DNA of 64,000 bases from Chitinophaga arvensicola (lineage in GTDB: Bacteria; Bacteroidota; Bacteroidia; Chitinophagales; Chitinophagaceae). Below are positions 37,898 through 47,128 of this stretch, piece by piece. The notes under the pieces were generated by a model. The model made no database searches and was not told the DNA's origin. It was given only the letters and a program-made list of their open reading frames with translations. The translations under genes and the position numbers were made by a program. Position 1 is the first letter of the stretch. Every line of letters starts with the position of its first letter. Where the stretch lies: NCBI RefSeq assembly GCF_900110835.1, contig NZ_FOJG01000002.1:1950979-2014978 (forward strand), read 5' to 3'.

Positions 37898-40435
37898 TTA
37901 ATTCAATTGGTAAGAAATAGCCAGTTCACTTCTGAAGTTGCCGAATAAATAGTTCTGTGGTGTATTCAGCAGGTTTTTACGGCAATCAACATACATATTC
38001 ACATTTAACCGGGGCAACACGCTGGTGCCAGCCGTTTGCCTGAAACCCAATTGCTGCACCACTGCTTTATTATCCAGGTAGGTAACACCACTGCTGCAAC
38101 TTATTTTTTTCAGGACCAGATAGGTCCACCCGGTTTCCAGCGTCAGGAGGTTGGCATACACCGCCTCCCCCTTGATATCTTTGTTGTAAAACAGGTTCAT
38201 CGACAACACATGTGAGCTGATCACAAGGCTATGATTGATATTAATATTCAACAATGTGCTGTGTTGCGGCAGAATATCTATCTGCTGATATCCCAGCATA
38301 ATATTGCTGTTGTATGGAAGTGTGGCCATCTTTCCCTGCAGCTGTGATGCCAGCGACAACTGCCTGGTCATATACTGGAACGAGGCTGCCTTTTCACCTG
38401 TACTTTTCATCGCCGACTGGTTAAAACGTACATCAAATGCCATCTTTTTATTCAGCTTCCAGCGACCATCAATCGCAAACTGCCTGTTTTTCCACTTACT
38501 GGAAGTCAATGCCGAAGAACTGATATCCTGGAAATCGGATCTCACACCCAGCACCAGTTTATTCTTATACCAATTCCTTTTCAGTTTTAATCCGTAACGG
38601 ATTGTTCCTCTTCCTGCTCCGGGCGAAGCCGGGTTATTATATCCCAGGCCTGAATAGCTGACATATGCACGTTGGCTCATGTTCCACTCATCCACTTTTC
38701 CGTTATAATCCAGACCAACAGACAATGTTTCCCAGAAGTCATTGAACAGCGATAATGCGGCTGCCTTGCTGGCTACCATCGGATCATTTCCGGTTGCTGA
38801 GTTCTTAAACTGGTTATTGGATTTTGATAATTGTGCGGCGATACGTCCATAACTACCCAGGCTGATATCTTCCGAAAAAGCACCTACAAAAGTATTTCTT
38901 GGTAGGGTCAGAGTAGTATACTGTCGGCGGGAATCACTTTTGGTATTGGCGTTTACTACCGCTGCATGGCTGTGTGGCTGACTGATATCACCGGCGCCCA
39001 TTTGCAGGAACTGCATACTGTAAGCGCCCGGATCGAGCGAACTATTAAAAGTAAGATCCCTTATGGTGCCGCCATCAATACGCTTTCCGGCGCCCAGCAT
39101 CAGGAATTTATTATTATTCAGGAAACTGGTTTGTAACCCTGACATAAACAGGTCCTGCACCCCACCTTTACTTCCCGAAGCAGCAATATTGCCTATATCA
39201 AATTGTTTGGCACTCAATAACAGGCGTTGCAGCCCATTTAAGGGCAACAGTTCCTTTATATTCCTGATTTTACTGCTTTCCTCTTCCAGCTGTCCGCTGA
39301 TCTTTCCTTCAGCCACCCGCCCATCAGAAATGATGGATTTTGCCTGCAGGCCCTCTTCTACTTCTTTCTTCAGTGCAAAAACACCTGCCATATACTTCCT
39401 GGCAGCACTGGCAGTCCGGAAGTGTTGCAACTGACTGTTAAGCGTGCTATCGGCCAGCGGGTATGCCAGTAAAATACTATCCTGCAATGCGGCAACCGCC
39501 GGCTCCAGGTCCTCTGCTGTAATACCAAGCACCCGGTTATTCAACAACTCATTCTTTAACTGGATCGAATCCAGCTGGATGATATGATCGCTGTTAAGCA
39601 GACTGCTGAAAGCCGCTGATTGCTGCTCCCCCAATCCTGCCAGCTGTTGCTGAATACCCTCCAGCCTGTTACGGGTAAAGGATTTCACCGCACTTCTCAC
39701 ATCAATATCTTTCAGAAAATATTTTTTGAGGTCATATTTTTTTTCTACTATGCTGTTGAGACGCTTTACATAAGCCGCTTTGTCAAAGGAAAATTTTACC
39801 AGTGACTGATCTGCAAACGGATTACTCCAGGTGCTTTGTCCTGAGATATTCGAATACCCTATATTAACAGGAATATTCTTTATCATCAGTTGATCCGCAA
39901 TTGTAACACTGGTTCCCAGCATAGGTACGCCGGGCGTATTGTCTGCAAAAGCGCTGGCATTGGCTTCTTTGAGATGATTACTATAGGCGCCGGCACCTAA
40001 CAGTTTATTCACCCCGGTTTCATCCCGCAAGGCATAGAAGCCTCTCAGCTTATCTTCCATATACCGGCGGATACGGGCAGTATCTTTGATGGTATTCATA
40101 CTTTGCTGCAGTTGCACCAGCTGCTGTTTACCGGCTGAGTTACCAATGAATTGAAAAAACTCCTGCCGGGCCGATTCCTGGAGGTATTTACCGGCTCCTA
40201 TATCCGGAACTACCGGAAGATTTTGCCGGAGATATGTTTTAGCCGGTGCAATCGCTGATCTCTTGTTCAGCGAGTCTGCCAGCATCATCTGCAGCATGGG
40301 GTTTTCCATCGGCAAACCCATCTTTATACCTTGCTCTTTCAGCTGCCTGCCGGAAGGAATTACCTTTGCAGTTTGAGCATGAAGAGTGATGGAAAGTAGC
40401 ACACAGGTACACCAGGCTATTATAACTTTTGCCAT
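37898..40435 (-). CDS. Outer-membrane beta-barrel candidate with periplasmic helical domain, 845 aa
   Basis: A signal peptide (MAKVIIAWCTCVLLSITLHA) precedes about 380 residues rich in heptad-like helices (ARIRRYMEDKLRGFYALRDE, QQLAGLGEQQSAAFSSLL). From about 420 to the end the sequence shows alternating amphipathic strands (MAFDVRFNQS, NININHSLVISSHVLSMNLF) and ends ELAISYQLN, as expected of an outer-membrane barrel. No TonB plug, POTRA or Sprx-type motif was recognised. It is the first gene of the seven-gene RHS run, 79 bp after a strong hairpin that ends the upstream gene, and could provide the outer-membrane exit or anchor for the giant proteins. The barrel assignment is fairly confident; the transport role is inference. 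Confidence 0.65.
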   Translation of the reverse strand: MAKVIIAWCTCVLLSITLHAQTAKVIPSGRQLKEQGIKMGLPMENPMLQMMLADSLNKRSAIAPAKTYLRQNLPVVPDIGAGKYLQESARQEFFQFIGNSAGKQQLVQLQQSMNTIKDTARIRRYMEDKLRGFYALRDETGVNKLLGAGAYSNHLKEANASAFADNTPGVPMLGTSVTIADQLMIKNIPVNIGYSNISGQSTWSNPFADQSLVKFSFDKAAYVKRLNSIVEKKYDLKKYFLKDIDVRSAVKSFTRNRLEGIQQQLAGLGEQQSAAFSSLLNSDHIIQLDSIQLKNELLNNRVLGITAEDLEPAVAALQDSILLAYPLADSTLNSQLQHFRTASAARKYMAGVFALKKEVEEGLQAKSIISDGRVAEGKISGQLEEESSKIRNIKELLPLNGLQRLLLSAKQFDIGNIAASGSKGGVQDLFMSGLQTSFLNNNKFLMLGAGKRIDGGTIRDLTFNSSLDPGAYSMQFLQMGAGDISQPHSHAAVVNANTKSDSRRQYTTLTLPRNTFVGAFSEDISLGSYGRIAAQLSKSNNQFKNSATGNDPMVASKAAALSLFNDFWETLSVGLDYNGKVDEWNMSQRAYVSYSGLGYNNPASPGAGRGTIRYGLKLKRNWYKNKLVLGVRSDFQDISSSALTSSKWKNRQFAIDGRWKLNKKMAFDVRFNQSAMKSTGEKAASFQYMTRQLSLASQLQGKMATLPYNSNIMLGYQQIDILPQHSTLLNININHSLVISSHVLSMNLFYNKDIKGEAVYANLLTLETGWTYLVLKKISCSSGVTYLDNKAVVQQLGFRQTAGTSVLPRLNVNMYVDCRKNLLNTPQNYLFGNFRSELAISYQLN

Positions 40436-40475
40436 ATAAAAAATTTCATGGTATAGGGATTATTTATTCAGAAGA

Positions 40476-40509
40476 TAGCAGGGCTGCTATTGAGGAAGCA
40501 GCCCTGCTA
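40476..40509 (-). terminator. 13-bp hairpin after the GDSL-hydrolase gene
   Basis: TAGCAGGGCTGCT pairs perfectly with AGCAGCCCTGCTA around an 8-nt loop, 5 bp beyond the stop of the hydrolase gene. The flanking T content is modest, so it may act as a terminator or as an RNA-stabilising end. Confidence 0.6.
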
Positions 40510-40513
40510 CCTG

Positions 40514-43411
40514 TTAATTTTCCTGTAATATCAATGCGTTCAGGAACGAGAAAGAACCATACGTCGGAGAATTTGCCGACTGATACACCGCGATATTGAT
40601 ATTTCCGTTGGCGTCAGGTGTTATATTCGTTACAACAGACTCATTGGTGGTGTTATCAAGGGCATCCTGTATCACTTCCGCGCCACCATTAATACGCCAT
40701 ACACCATAACGAGGAGCAGTAGTATTATCCGCACTCGTCCGGGATGCGTACAACTTCAGGGTATAGGTTTTTGACGGGTTGAGGCCAGAAATGATCACGT
40801 TGTTTTTTCCCGCAGCATAGGGCACTGAATAGTTAAACCAATAGCTCTTCAGCGCTATATCCGGAATAACACCTGTGTTGTTGCCGGTTACTTTTCCGTT
40901 TACATCTGATGCGTTTACACCAGTGTATGAGCCCCAAAAAGTATTTGAGGTACTGGCATTATCAATAGTCCAGTTAGTGGCAACATCCGTATAACTTACT
41001 TTATTTGCGGTGATAGGTCCATATGCGTTCAGCCAACCGGGAATATCTTCTATTTTAGTGTTCGAAAAGTTCACACGTAATGTTTTCTTGCCTCCATTAT
41101 TCGGAAATACCTTCACCTGTATATCACCGGTAATAGTAATACCCGCTGTAGTGGTAGCACTTAACCGCAGGGAGAAGGTGCCATTACTCAGGTTAGAGAT
41201 AGTAGCATTGGGCTGTGTCGCGTTGGCGATGTTGACAGTAGCCGGACCACCAATCTGCGTCCATTGATAAGAACTGATCGTACTTCCCGCAGTAACAATT
41301 TGCGGCGCCATTTGAATCGCGTTTAAAATAGTACTGGTATCTGCCATGATAATTTTTGGAGCCGGTGGCAGCGTACCCATAATTCCGATATCAATAATGC
41401 TCACATGCCCGAATGTACTACCAACACCTGCTTTCAGATTAATATCCAGTGAATCTACGCCGGTGATACTATTGAGAACAATGGCATTATTGTAATTAAT
41501 AACCGCCGTAGTAGGATACCTGGTATTGACAACAGGAGCGCCTGTCCAGCTATCTGTGCCCAGTTTGGCCACCAGGTTTCTTGGTGTGTTATTGTCATCC
41601 AGTCTGGCTCCCCAGATCTTTATATAGTAGGTATTTGTTTTGGACAGGTTTTTCAACCGGAGCGTTACTCCATCTCCTCCTCCGGCTGTATTGTGTATGA
41701 ACATATTATCATACACGGCTTCCATCGGATAATCGTTTACCCCAACTTTGAATCCATTATAATTGATAGCCTGCGTAGCAACAGAGGAGGTAAAGGTTCC
41801 CTGCGGATTCCCAATTAACCTCATTCCTATTACTGTTTGCGCTGCCGCCACTGTTTTCAGCCCTAATATTTCCGCTCCGCTTATAAAGCCACGTACATCT
41901 CCGATTCCATACCAGTTGTTCCAGGTTTTACCCTGTGCATCCGGTGATGGTGTGAGTTTTCCATCTTTCTGACTGGATCCGTTTAAGGTCGTAAAACCAT
42001 CTCCTCCTATATCGATGAGAATCCGGTGATCAAAAACGGTAGGCACCGGCGGGGCTACATACGCCTTCAGCAATGCGACGCTGGAATAGGGTGTAAAATC
42101 ACCGGATGCCAGTTCAGCCTTCACCCTGAAATACAGGTCCTTGTTCTGCAGCTTGGCATATACTTTCTTTACCGTATTCTTGTCCTGGATGGTATCGAAT
42201 GGCTGCCAGCTGATATTATTACCGGAGGTATCCACTACAAAGCGTTTTACCGTACCGGGAAAGCGGAAATAGCTGGTCCACCGGTCAAACAACCGGTCTG
42301 CTATAAACTGGTTACCATTAGGATTTAAATGGATACCATCTCCGTTATTATATTGAGGCAGAATAGCAGCTGGTGTAGCGGCATTTTTATCTACTACATC
42401 CAGGAATCCTTCCACATACCTGTCAGGCCATATTTTACGCACACTGTCTGCCAGTGCTTTGAGCATTCCCTGTTGCGTGGCATCGTATTGTGAACGGGGC
42501 TGTGTTGTTTCAATAAATAAAGGCACACCCCTGCTCAGGGCAATACTATCCAGCTTTTTGTAATTAGTGATAGATTGATTTACGCTTATCCCGGCAGATG
42601 GATCATTGGAAGCGAGACTGAGAAATATAAAATCAGGATCGGAATTCATAGCGCTGTCTATGTTGGCGCCAAACATTCCCCCATCTTTCTCCGGCAGCAT
42701 ATCCCGGCTGTTGGTCCCGCCTATGGCGAGATTCTTCCAGTTAGCATTGCTTACATTACTACCCAGCCATGTATTTATTTTATCACCAAGGCGATAAGGT
42801 GCCTGCAGGCCATAACCTGCCAGCGTAGACGAGCCGATACCAACTATTTTCGGAGAAAGAAACAGCGTTTTTGCATTGGTGGTCCACCGCAGGGTGAAAC
42901 TATTGCCGTTATCAGTTACACCGGCATAAAGTTTACCTAAGCCTGCACTCACTACTGGCGGCAATTCTGTATTATTATCATTTGCCGATACCTGTATAGC
43001 GTTGATCGCTTCTATATAAATCCTGTCGCCCGTAGCCAGCGCAGGACGAAAAGTAATTTTTCCTGCCAGCGTGTCTATTGCAACTCCATTGGAAATATCC
43101 CGGTACTGCAATAGCCCGTTGCGCCACACTTTGATCGCCTGACCCGTAAAATCCATATTCACGTAGGTACTATCACCTGCTTTAGGAAAAGAAGGAGCAC
43201 CGGCAACAAACTGGATACTGTTACCCAGCTGCCGGAAGGCTGTTCTTCCATTATACTCATTGAAAAGGAATCCTGCTATATTACTGCTGGAATTTCGGAG
43301 CTGTAATTCTCCATTCTCAATTTTTACAGTATCTCCACTGATACGCATAGTGGTTTGTGCGGTGACCGGAAACACCAGCCCTAACAGAAAAAATAACAAA
43401 CAATACTTCAT
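40514..43411 (-). CDS. Exported SGNH/GDSL-family hydrolase with C-terminal accessory domains, 965 aa
   Basis: A signal peptide (MKYCLLFFLLGLVFPVTAQ) is followed by an N-terminal module (about 20-150, ending GDRIYIEAINAIQ) that also exists as a separate gene next door. The SGNH hydrolase spans about 185-385: the nucleophile Ser is in VGIGSSTLAGYG near 192, Gly block in AIGGTNSRDM, Asn block in SLASNDPSA, and Asp/His in NGDGIHLNPNG near 360. A galactose-binding-like sandwich (about 465-690), a PKD-like domain (about 700-785, SSYQWTQIGGPATVN) and a final beta domain (about 788-965) follow. The family hydrolyses esters, often acetyl groups on polysaccharides. Secretion to the surface is likely; no recognised sorting domain is at the C-terminus. 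It follows the 140-aa gene by 71 bp. Confidence 0.87.
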   Translation of the reverse strand: MKYCLLFFLLGLVFPVTAQTTMRISGDTVKIENGELQLRNSSSNIAGFLFNEYNGRTAFRQLGNSIQFVAGAPSFPKAGDSTYVNMDFTGQAIKVWRNGLLQYRDISNGVAIDTLAGKITFRPALATGDRIYIEAINAIQVSANDNNTELPPVVSAGLGKLYAGVTDNGNSFTLRWTTNAKTLFLSPKIVGIGSSTLAGYGLQAPYRLGDKINTWLGSNVSNANWKNLAIGGTNSRDMLPEKDGGMFGANIDSAMNSDPDFIFLSLASNDPSAGISVNQSITNYKKLDSIALSRGVPLFIETTQPRSQYDATQQGMLKALADSVRKIWPDRYVEGFLDVVDKNAATPAAILPQYNNGDGIHLNPNGNQFIADRLFDRWTSYFRFPGTVKRFVVDTSGNNISWQPFDTIQDKNTVKKVYAKLQNKDLYFRVKAELASGDFTPYSSVALLKAYVAPPVPTVFDHRILIDIGGDGFTTLNGSSQKDGKLTPSPDAQGKTWNNWYGIGDVRGFISGAEILGLKTVAAAQTVIGMRLIGNPQGTFTSSVATQAINYNGFKVGVNDYPMEAVYDNMFIHNTAGGGDGVTLRLKNLSKTNTYYIKIWGARLDDNNTPRNLVAKLGTDSWTGAPVVNTRYPTTAVINYNNAIVLNSITGVDSLDINLKAGVGSTFGHVSIIDIGIMGTLPPAPKIIMADTSTILNAIQMAPQIVTAGSTISSYQWTQIGGPATVNIANATQPNATISNLSNGTFSLRLSATTTAGITITGDIQVKVFPNNGGKKTLRVNFSNTKIEDIPGWLNAYGPITANKVSYTDVATNWTIDNASTSNTFWGSYTGVNASDVNGKVTGNNTGVIPDIALKSYWFNYSVPYAAGKNNVIISGLNPSKTYTLKLYASRTSADNTTAPRYGVWRINGGAEVIQDALDNTTNESVVTNITPDANGNINIAVYQSANSPTYGSFSFLNALILQEN

Positions 43412-43482
43412 GGTATAGGCATTAAAAGCTCTTTCCGTGCTACCTAAAGCACAGCTTCAAAAAAGAATAAATAAAATGTATA

Positions 43483-43905
43483 TCAGAACCCGTTAAGGGC
43501 TTCTATGAATATCCGATCGCCTGCTGAAAGCTGCGGGTTAAACACTATTTTACCTGTATTATTATCAATCTTTACTCCTCCTGGCAGGTTCGTGTACTGC
43601 AAAAGCCCGTTCCGCCAGACTTTCACATATTTCCCCGCCAGATAAGTATTCGTATAAATACTATCTCCCTGCAACTGAAAATCCGGGCTAACACCTGCTG
43701 TAAACTGAAATTGTTTTCCTACCTCCGCAAACACAGTATTCCCGCTTCCTTTATTGACAAGAAAACCTTTTACCTCGCGGGAAGTATTCTGTAACACGAA
43801 ATTATTCCGCTGTAAACTGACGGTATCTTTCAGAATTTTGATGGGTGCCTGGGAAAAAACATTCATGCCGCCCAAGCTGAGCAGGATTAACAACAACCGT
43901 TTCAT
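43483..43905 (-). CDS. Stand-alone copy of the GDSL-hydrolase N-terminal module, 140 aa
   Basis: A signal peptide (MKRLLLILLSLGGMNVFSQ) precedes about 120 residues that parallel the N-terminal module of the adjacent 965-aa hydrolase: VKVWRNGLLQYTNLPGGVKI against IKVWRNGLLQYRDISNGVAI, and AGDRIFIEALNGF against TGDRIYIEAINAI at the end. It stops exactly where the module ends in the large protein. This points to duplication of the 5' part, or to a module that also works alone, for example as a surface-binding or partner protein. Function unknown. Confidence 0.75.
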   Translation of the reverse strand: MKRLLLILLSLGGMNVFSQAPIKILKDTVSLQRNNFVLQNTSREVKGFLVNKGSGNTVFAEVGKQFQFTAGVSPDFQLQGDSIYTNTYLAGKYVKVWRNGLLQYTNLPGGVKIDNNTGKIVFNPQLSAGDRIFIEALNGF

Positions 43906-44219
43906 AATAAACGCTATAATTATTTTTATGACTCTAAAATTGGTACAGTCAGGTATTTACATTTATGACAAACAATATCAATTAATTTTGGTTACTCTCA
44001 AAGTATAGGTATGCATTCATTGATGTGCAAAATAAAGTTAACAAAACGAATTAACCAACAACTATTTTTTCAAGAAAATTTTTTTTACCGATACAATTCA
44101 AAAATAGAAAGACTACACGCACTGTATATGCGTAGTGTTCATTCAATAAATACAACAGCCCTAACACGAACATGTTAATCAACAAACAACGCATTTACCT
44201 TCGCTTCAACATACATAAA
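43906..44219. other. AT-rich intergenic region
   Basis: About 315 bp without a supportable gene, with long A and T runs around 44060-44090. It should carry the promoter of the 140-aa gene and hydrolase, but no clear TAnnTTTG element is placed suitably on the minus strand. Confidence 0.5.
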
Positions 44220-44220
44220 A

Positions 44221-44246
44221 AAAGGCTGTCGTTACCGACAGCCTTT
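44221..44246 (-). terminator. Rho-independent terminator of the collagen-like gene
   Basis: AAAGGCTGTCG and CGACAGCCTTT form a perfect 11-bp stem with a 4-nt loop, followed on the minus strand by a run of T. It lies 23 bp beyond the stop codon of the collagen-like lipoprotein gene. Confidence 0.85.
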
Positions 44247-44269
44247 CAAAATAACAAAAACTCACCTCA

Positions 44270-45295
44270 TTATTCAGGAATATCAAAATACCTGCACACG
44301 GCAGTATAATCATTATAATCAGGATGCGCCCCCTGCCTGCCGCCGGCAACGCCACCAGGAATAATCACATAACGATATTGCAACAGCGTACTCAGCGCAA
44401 CACTGTTAGTATTATCATGCGTAAAACGCGTAACAAGTATTTTATTCAACATCGGCGTAAATGAAATGGTATTGGGTTTACCACCTGCATTACTGGTATA
44501 AGGCAAAACAAATGTTCCGCCACCATAGGTAAAATATACAATCACTGTTCCTGAATTAAGAATAGCCGTAGAAAGACTTGGCGCTGATACATAGCCTACT
44601 TTCAACGAAGAGTTATCTATCGTTGAGTCATTGAAGTTAGTGGCATATCTCCAGGTGGAATAGATCACGTTGGCAGTACCTGCGGGACCCTGAGGACCAG
44701 CCGGACCCTGCGGACCTGCAGGACCTTGCAACGATAAAGCTGCACCCCACACACCAGCTGTTTTAGGACCGTATAAGTTATAGGTAGACTTATCCAGGTA
44801 ATAATCTCCATTGCTTCCCACTGTATTGGCAGGAACACCTGTACCACTCAATATCTTACTGCCGGCTGCTCCTGCGGCTCCTGTTGCACCAGTAGCGCCT
44901 GTTGCTCCTGTAGCACCTGTAGCGCCTGTAGCACCCGTAGCACCCGTAGCGCCTGTTGCACCGTTTGTACCATTTGTGCCATTGGCACCTGTTGCGCCCG
45001 TAGCACCCGTTGCTCCCATCAGCGTAATAGGTGTTCCCCAGCCATTAGCCGTTTTAGGTCCATAAAATTTAGAACTGGAAAGATCCAGATAAAAATCACC
45101 GATCGCCCCAACATTGGCGGCGGCTGCTCCATTTCCACTATAAATCTTGCTGCCGGCAGGACCTGCTACGCCCTGTTGCCCGTCTGCACCTTTTTCACCT
45201 TGCGGACCAGCTGGTCCCTGGTCACCTTTCTTACATCCTGCCGATACCAGGATCATAAAGAAAAAAAACATCATTACATGTGATAACTGCTTCAT
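44270..45295 (-). CDS. Collagen-like (Gly-X-Y) lipoprotein, 341 aa
   Basis: A lipoprotein signal (MKQLSHVMMFFFFMILVSAG, then CKK) places it in the outer membrane. Short collagen blocks (DQGPAGPQGEKGADGQQG; QGPAGPQGPAGPQG) flank a long GAT-triplet tract (about residues 93-143). Two related globular modules are interleaved: SKIYSGNGAAAANVGAIGDF with KFYGPKTANGWG, and SKILSGTGVPANTVGSNGDY with NLYGPKTAGVWG. The last 120 residues are a beta-rich C-terminal domain. Triple-helix formation and a surface stalk are expected. The gene is monocistronic, with a strong terminator and a 700-bp upstream gap. The triplet tract is tandem at DNA level and may vary in length. Confidence 0.85.
   Translation of the reverse strand: MKQLSHVMMFFFFMILVSAGCKKGDQGPAGPQGEKGADGQQGVAGPAGSKIYSGNGAAAANVGAIGDFYLDLSSSKFYGPKTANGWGTPITLMGATGATGATGANGTNGTNGATGATGATGATGATGATGATGATGATGAAGAAGSKILSGTGVPANTVGSNGDYYLDKSTYNLYGPKTAGVWGAALSLQGPAGPQGPAGPQGPAGTANVIYSTWRYATNFNDSTIDNSSLKVGYVSAPSLSTAILNSGTVIVYFTYGGGTFVLPYTSNAGGKPNTISFTPMLNKILVTRFTHDNTNSVALSTLLQYRYVIIPGGVAGGRQGAHPDYNDYTAVCRYFDIPE
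44868..45018. repeat. Tandem 9-bp repeats coding Gly-Ala-Thr
   Basis: Imperfect 9-bp units (such as GCACCTGTA, GCGCCTGTT, GCACCCGTA on the plus strand) run for about 150 bp. They encode the GAT triplets of the collagen-like lipoprotein. Third-position differences between units suggest the tract is old or selected at protein level, but slippage remains possible. Confidence 0.85.
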
Positions 45296-45936
45296 AGCAT
45301 TTCTTTTTATTGATTAAAGTTGATTTGTATCCGGTCGTTTTGGGTAACAGCATTCCTGCATTAGCTATGAGCGCTAAATGTCAGATGACACACTATTATT
45401 CCTTTAGATAAAACGCTTGTTAGTATTTAGCAACAGATATACTAAGCATATCCGTTTGCCGGAAGCAGATGGCATCCCGCAAGTCCTGGGGTTATATTTT
45501 AACTACTTTACCAACGGACATTACAAGCCTATCAACAGCACAGACTACAGCTGCTGTCGATGCTTCCTGTTCGGCATTACCTTCTTATAAATTTGTTTTT
45601 CCCGGGGTTGCACAGGGTCGACCACTACAACCTATCCGAGGTTTGCTTGCTGTTTTATTTTTTTGAGGAACAAATATTCTTTGACCATACTGATCGTAGA
45701 AATTTAAATATTTCGTTTTCTTTCACCTTATTGAAAATTAAAAATAGTAAAAAAAATATAGGCTTCTACATGCTAAACAATTATTCGCTTAACTGGCAGT
45801 TTTTTGCTGATAACCGGTAGAAATTATTGTACGACGAACCATTAAAATCCAGCAAGAGAGCAGGAAAACAGCCACAAACATGTAGAAATACCACACTTGA
45901 AAAACACGAAAAAAAAAGTGATCTCTAAAATAAAAA
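45296..45936. other. Intergenic region with no supportable gene
   Basis: About 640 bp. Short open frames occur on the plus strand near 45430-45660 but lack start context, composition or recognisable products. The right part (45700-45930) is strongly AT-rich. It should hold the promoter of the collagen-like gene; none was identified with confidence. Confidence 0.5.
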
Positions 45937-45972
45937 ATCGTGATACCATTCTTCCAAATGGCATCACGATTA
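45937..45972 (-). terminator. Terminator of the sus-like operon
   Basis: AATCGTGAT pairs with ATCACGATT, with further pairing of CCATT and AATGG inside, followed on the minus strand by a T run. It lies 26 bp after the stop of the thioredoxin-like gene. Confidence 0.8.
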
Positions 45973-45998
45973 GTTGAACATTACTTTTCTATTCTGCT

Positions 45999-47120
45999 TT
46001 ATCGTCCAAACAGCTCTTTTAATTTTTTCTCTATCTCCCCATCCCGCTCCTCACCAAAGCCAACCTGCTTCATAATTATTTTTCCATCCGGGCTGATCAG
46101 GTAAGCAGTAGGTACTGCTGTTATGGCAAAGCTGTTCACCGATACGTTTTTTGTATCCAATAACTGCGGCCAGGGCAACTCCTGCTTTTTCAATTCTTTC
46201 AGCCACGCACCCTTATCCTCGTCAATTGAAATACCAAGAATCTCGAATTTATCACTGCGATATTGCTGATACAACTCCTTCATGTACGGAAACGAGGCTT
46301 TGCAGGGGCCACACCAACTCGACCAGAAATCGATCATCACATACTTACCCCGAAAACTACTGAAGCTAATGGGTTGATCCCCGGGCGTATTCAAAGTAAA
46401 ATCAACCACCTCCTGCCCTTCTGCAGCCCGTTTTATACCGATCAAACGCGCGGCTACTTCCTGCGCCGGAGCAGAACGCTGCTGCATAGGACTAAGTTTG
46501 TTATACAGCCGCTCCAGATCGGATGCCGGTAAAATAGGCTGATAACGGCCAAGGATAAACGCACCTGCAAAAGAACCCGCATGGGCTTCCACAAAATTGC
46601 CGATATACGGAATCAGCCGCTGCTGTATCAATTCCAGGAAAGCCATATTATAGCCCGAGTCCTTTGGTGAGCCCCCCTTAAAACGCTCATTTACGATTGC
46701 GTTTATTTCCACTCTCAATTTCTCCCGCCCGTCTTCAAAAGCCTGAAAATCAACCGCCGACTGATTCCCCCGGATCCTGCCCGAGCGAAGCCCCCTGTTT
46801 ACATCTGCCACATCTAAATAAATAGTCCCTGGTCCATCTACCACCAGCGGAAACGCTGGCAGCCTGGGTCTTAAGGTGGTATCATACTCCGCATGCAAAT
46901 AAGGAGCAACATCTTTTACCCAGGGAATACGAATGGTAAAACGACCATTTCTTATTTCAACCGAGTCCCTTTTTTGGGTACCTTCCAACACATACACTTT
47001 ATTATGCCCTTTCAGATCCCCTTTCACCGTTCCTTTGACAACAATCTTCTGTTGAGCTGCCACACCAACAGTACATCCAACCATTATTAAAACCAACAAT
47101 AACTTTCGCATATTCATCAA
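45999..47120 (-). CDS. TlpA/ResA-like thiol-disulfide oxidoreductase with N-terminal DUF4369-like domain
   Basis: A signal peptide (MRKLLLVLIMVGCTVGVAAQ) leads to a beta-rich domain at about 25-130 (VVKGTVKGDLKGHNKVYVLE, then RDSVEIRNGRFTIRI), typical of DUF4369. A linker and a thioredoxin fold (about 240-373) follow: VMIDFWSSWCGPCKASFPYM carries the redox CxxC near 269-272, and the cis-Pro loop is ITAVPTAYLI. It should reduce or isomerise disulfides in the periplasm. It is the last gene of the SusC-SusD operon (8 bp after susD-like), as often seen in Chitinophagaceae TonB loci, where its exact substrate is not known. Confidence 0.9.
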   Translation of the reverse strand: MMNMRKLLLVLIMVGCTVGVAAQQKIVVKGTVKGDLKGHNKVYVLEGTQKRDSVEIRNGRFTIRIPWVKDVAPYLHAEYDTTLRPRLPAFPLVVDGPGTIYLDVADVNRGLRSGRIRGNQSAVDFQAFEDGREKLRVEINAIVNERFKGGSPKDSGYNMAFLELIQQRLIPYIGNFVEAHAGSFAGAFILGRYQPILPASDLERLYNKLSPMQQRSAPAQEVAARLIGIKRAAEGQEVVDFTLNTPGDQPISFSSFRGKYVMIDFWSSWCGPCKASFPYMKELYQQYRSDKFEILGISIDEDKGAWLKELKKQELPWPQLLDTKNVSVNSFAITAVPTAYLISPDGKIIMKQVGFGEERDGEIEKKLKELFGR

Positions 47121-47128
47121 TTGAACAA

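Noticed and set aside
44868..45018. Possible CRISPR or regulatory repeat array
   Set aside because: The units are 9 bp, without spacers, and in frame inside a coding region.
44811..45065. Plus-strand frame rich in Pro-Val-Ala repeats
   Set aside because: It is the antisense of the Gly-Ala-Thr repeat tract of the collagen-like gene.
45469..45666. Short plus-strand frame in the gap right of the collagen-like gene
   Set aside because: No recognisable product, no supporting context and no conserved pattern; kept as intergenic.
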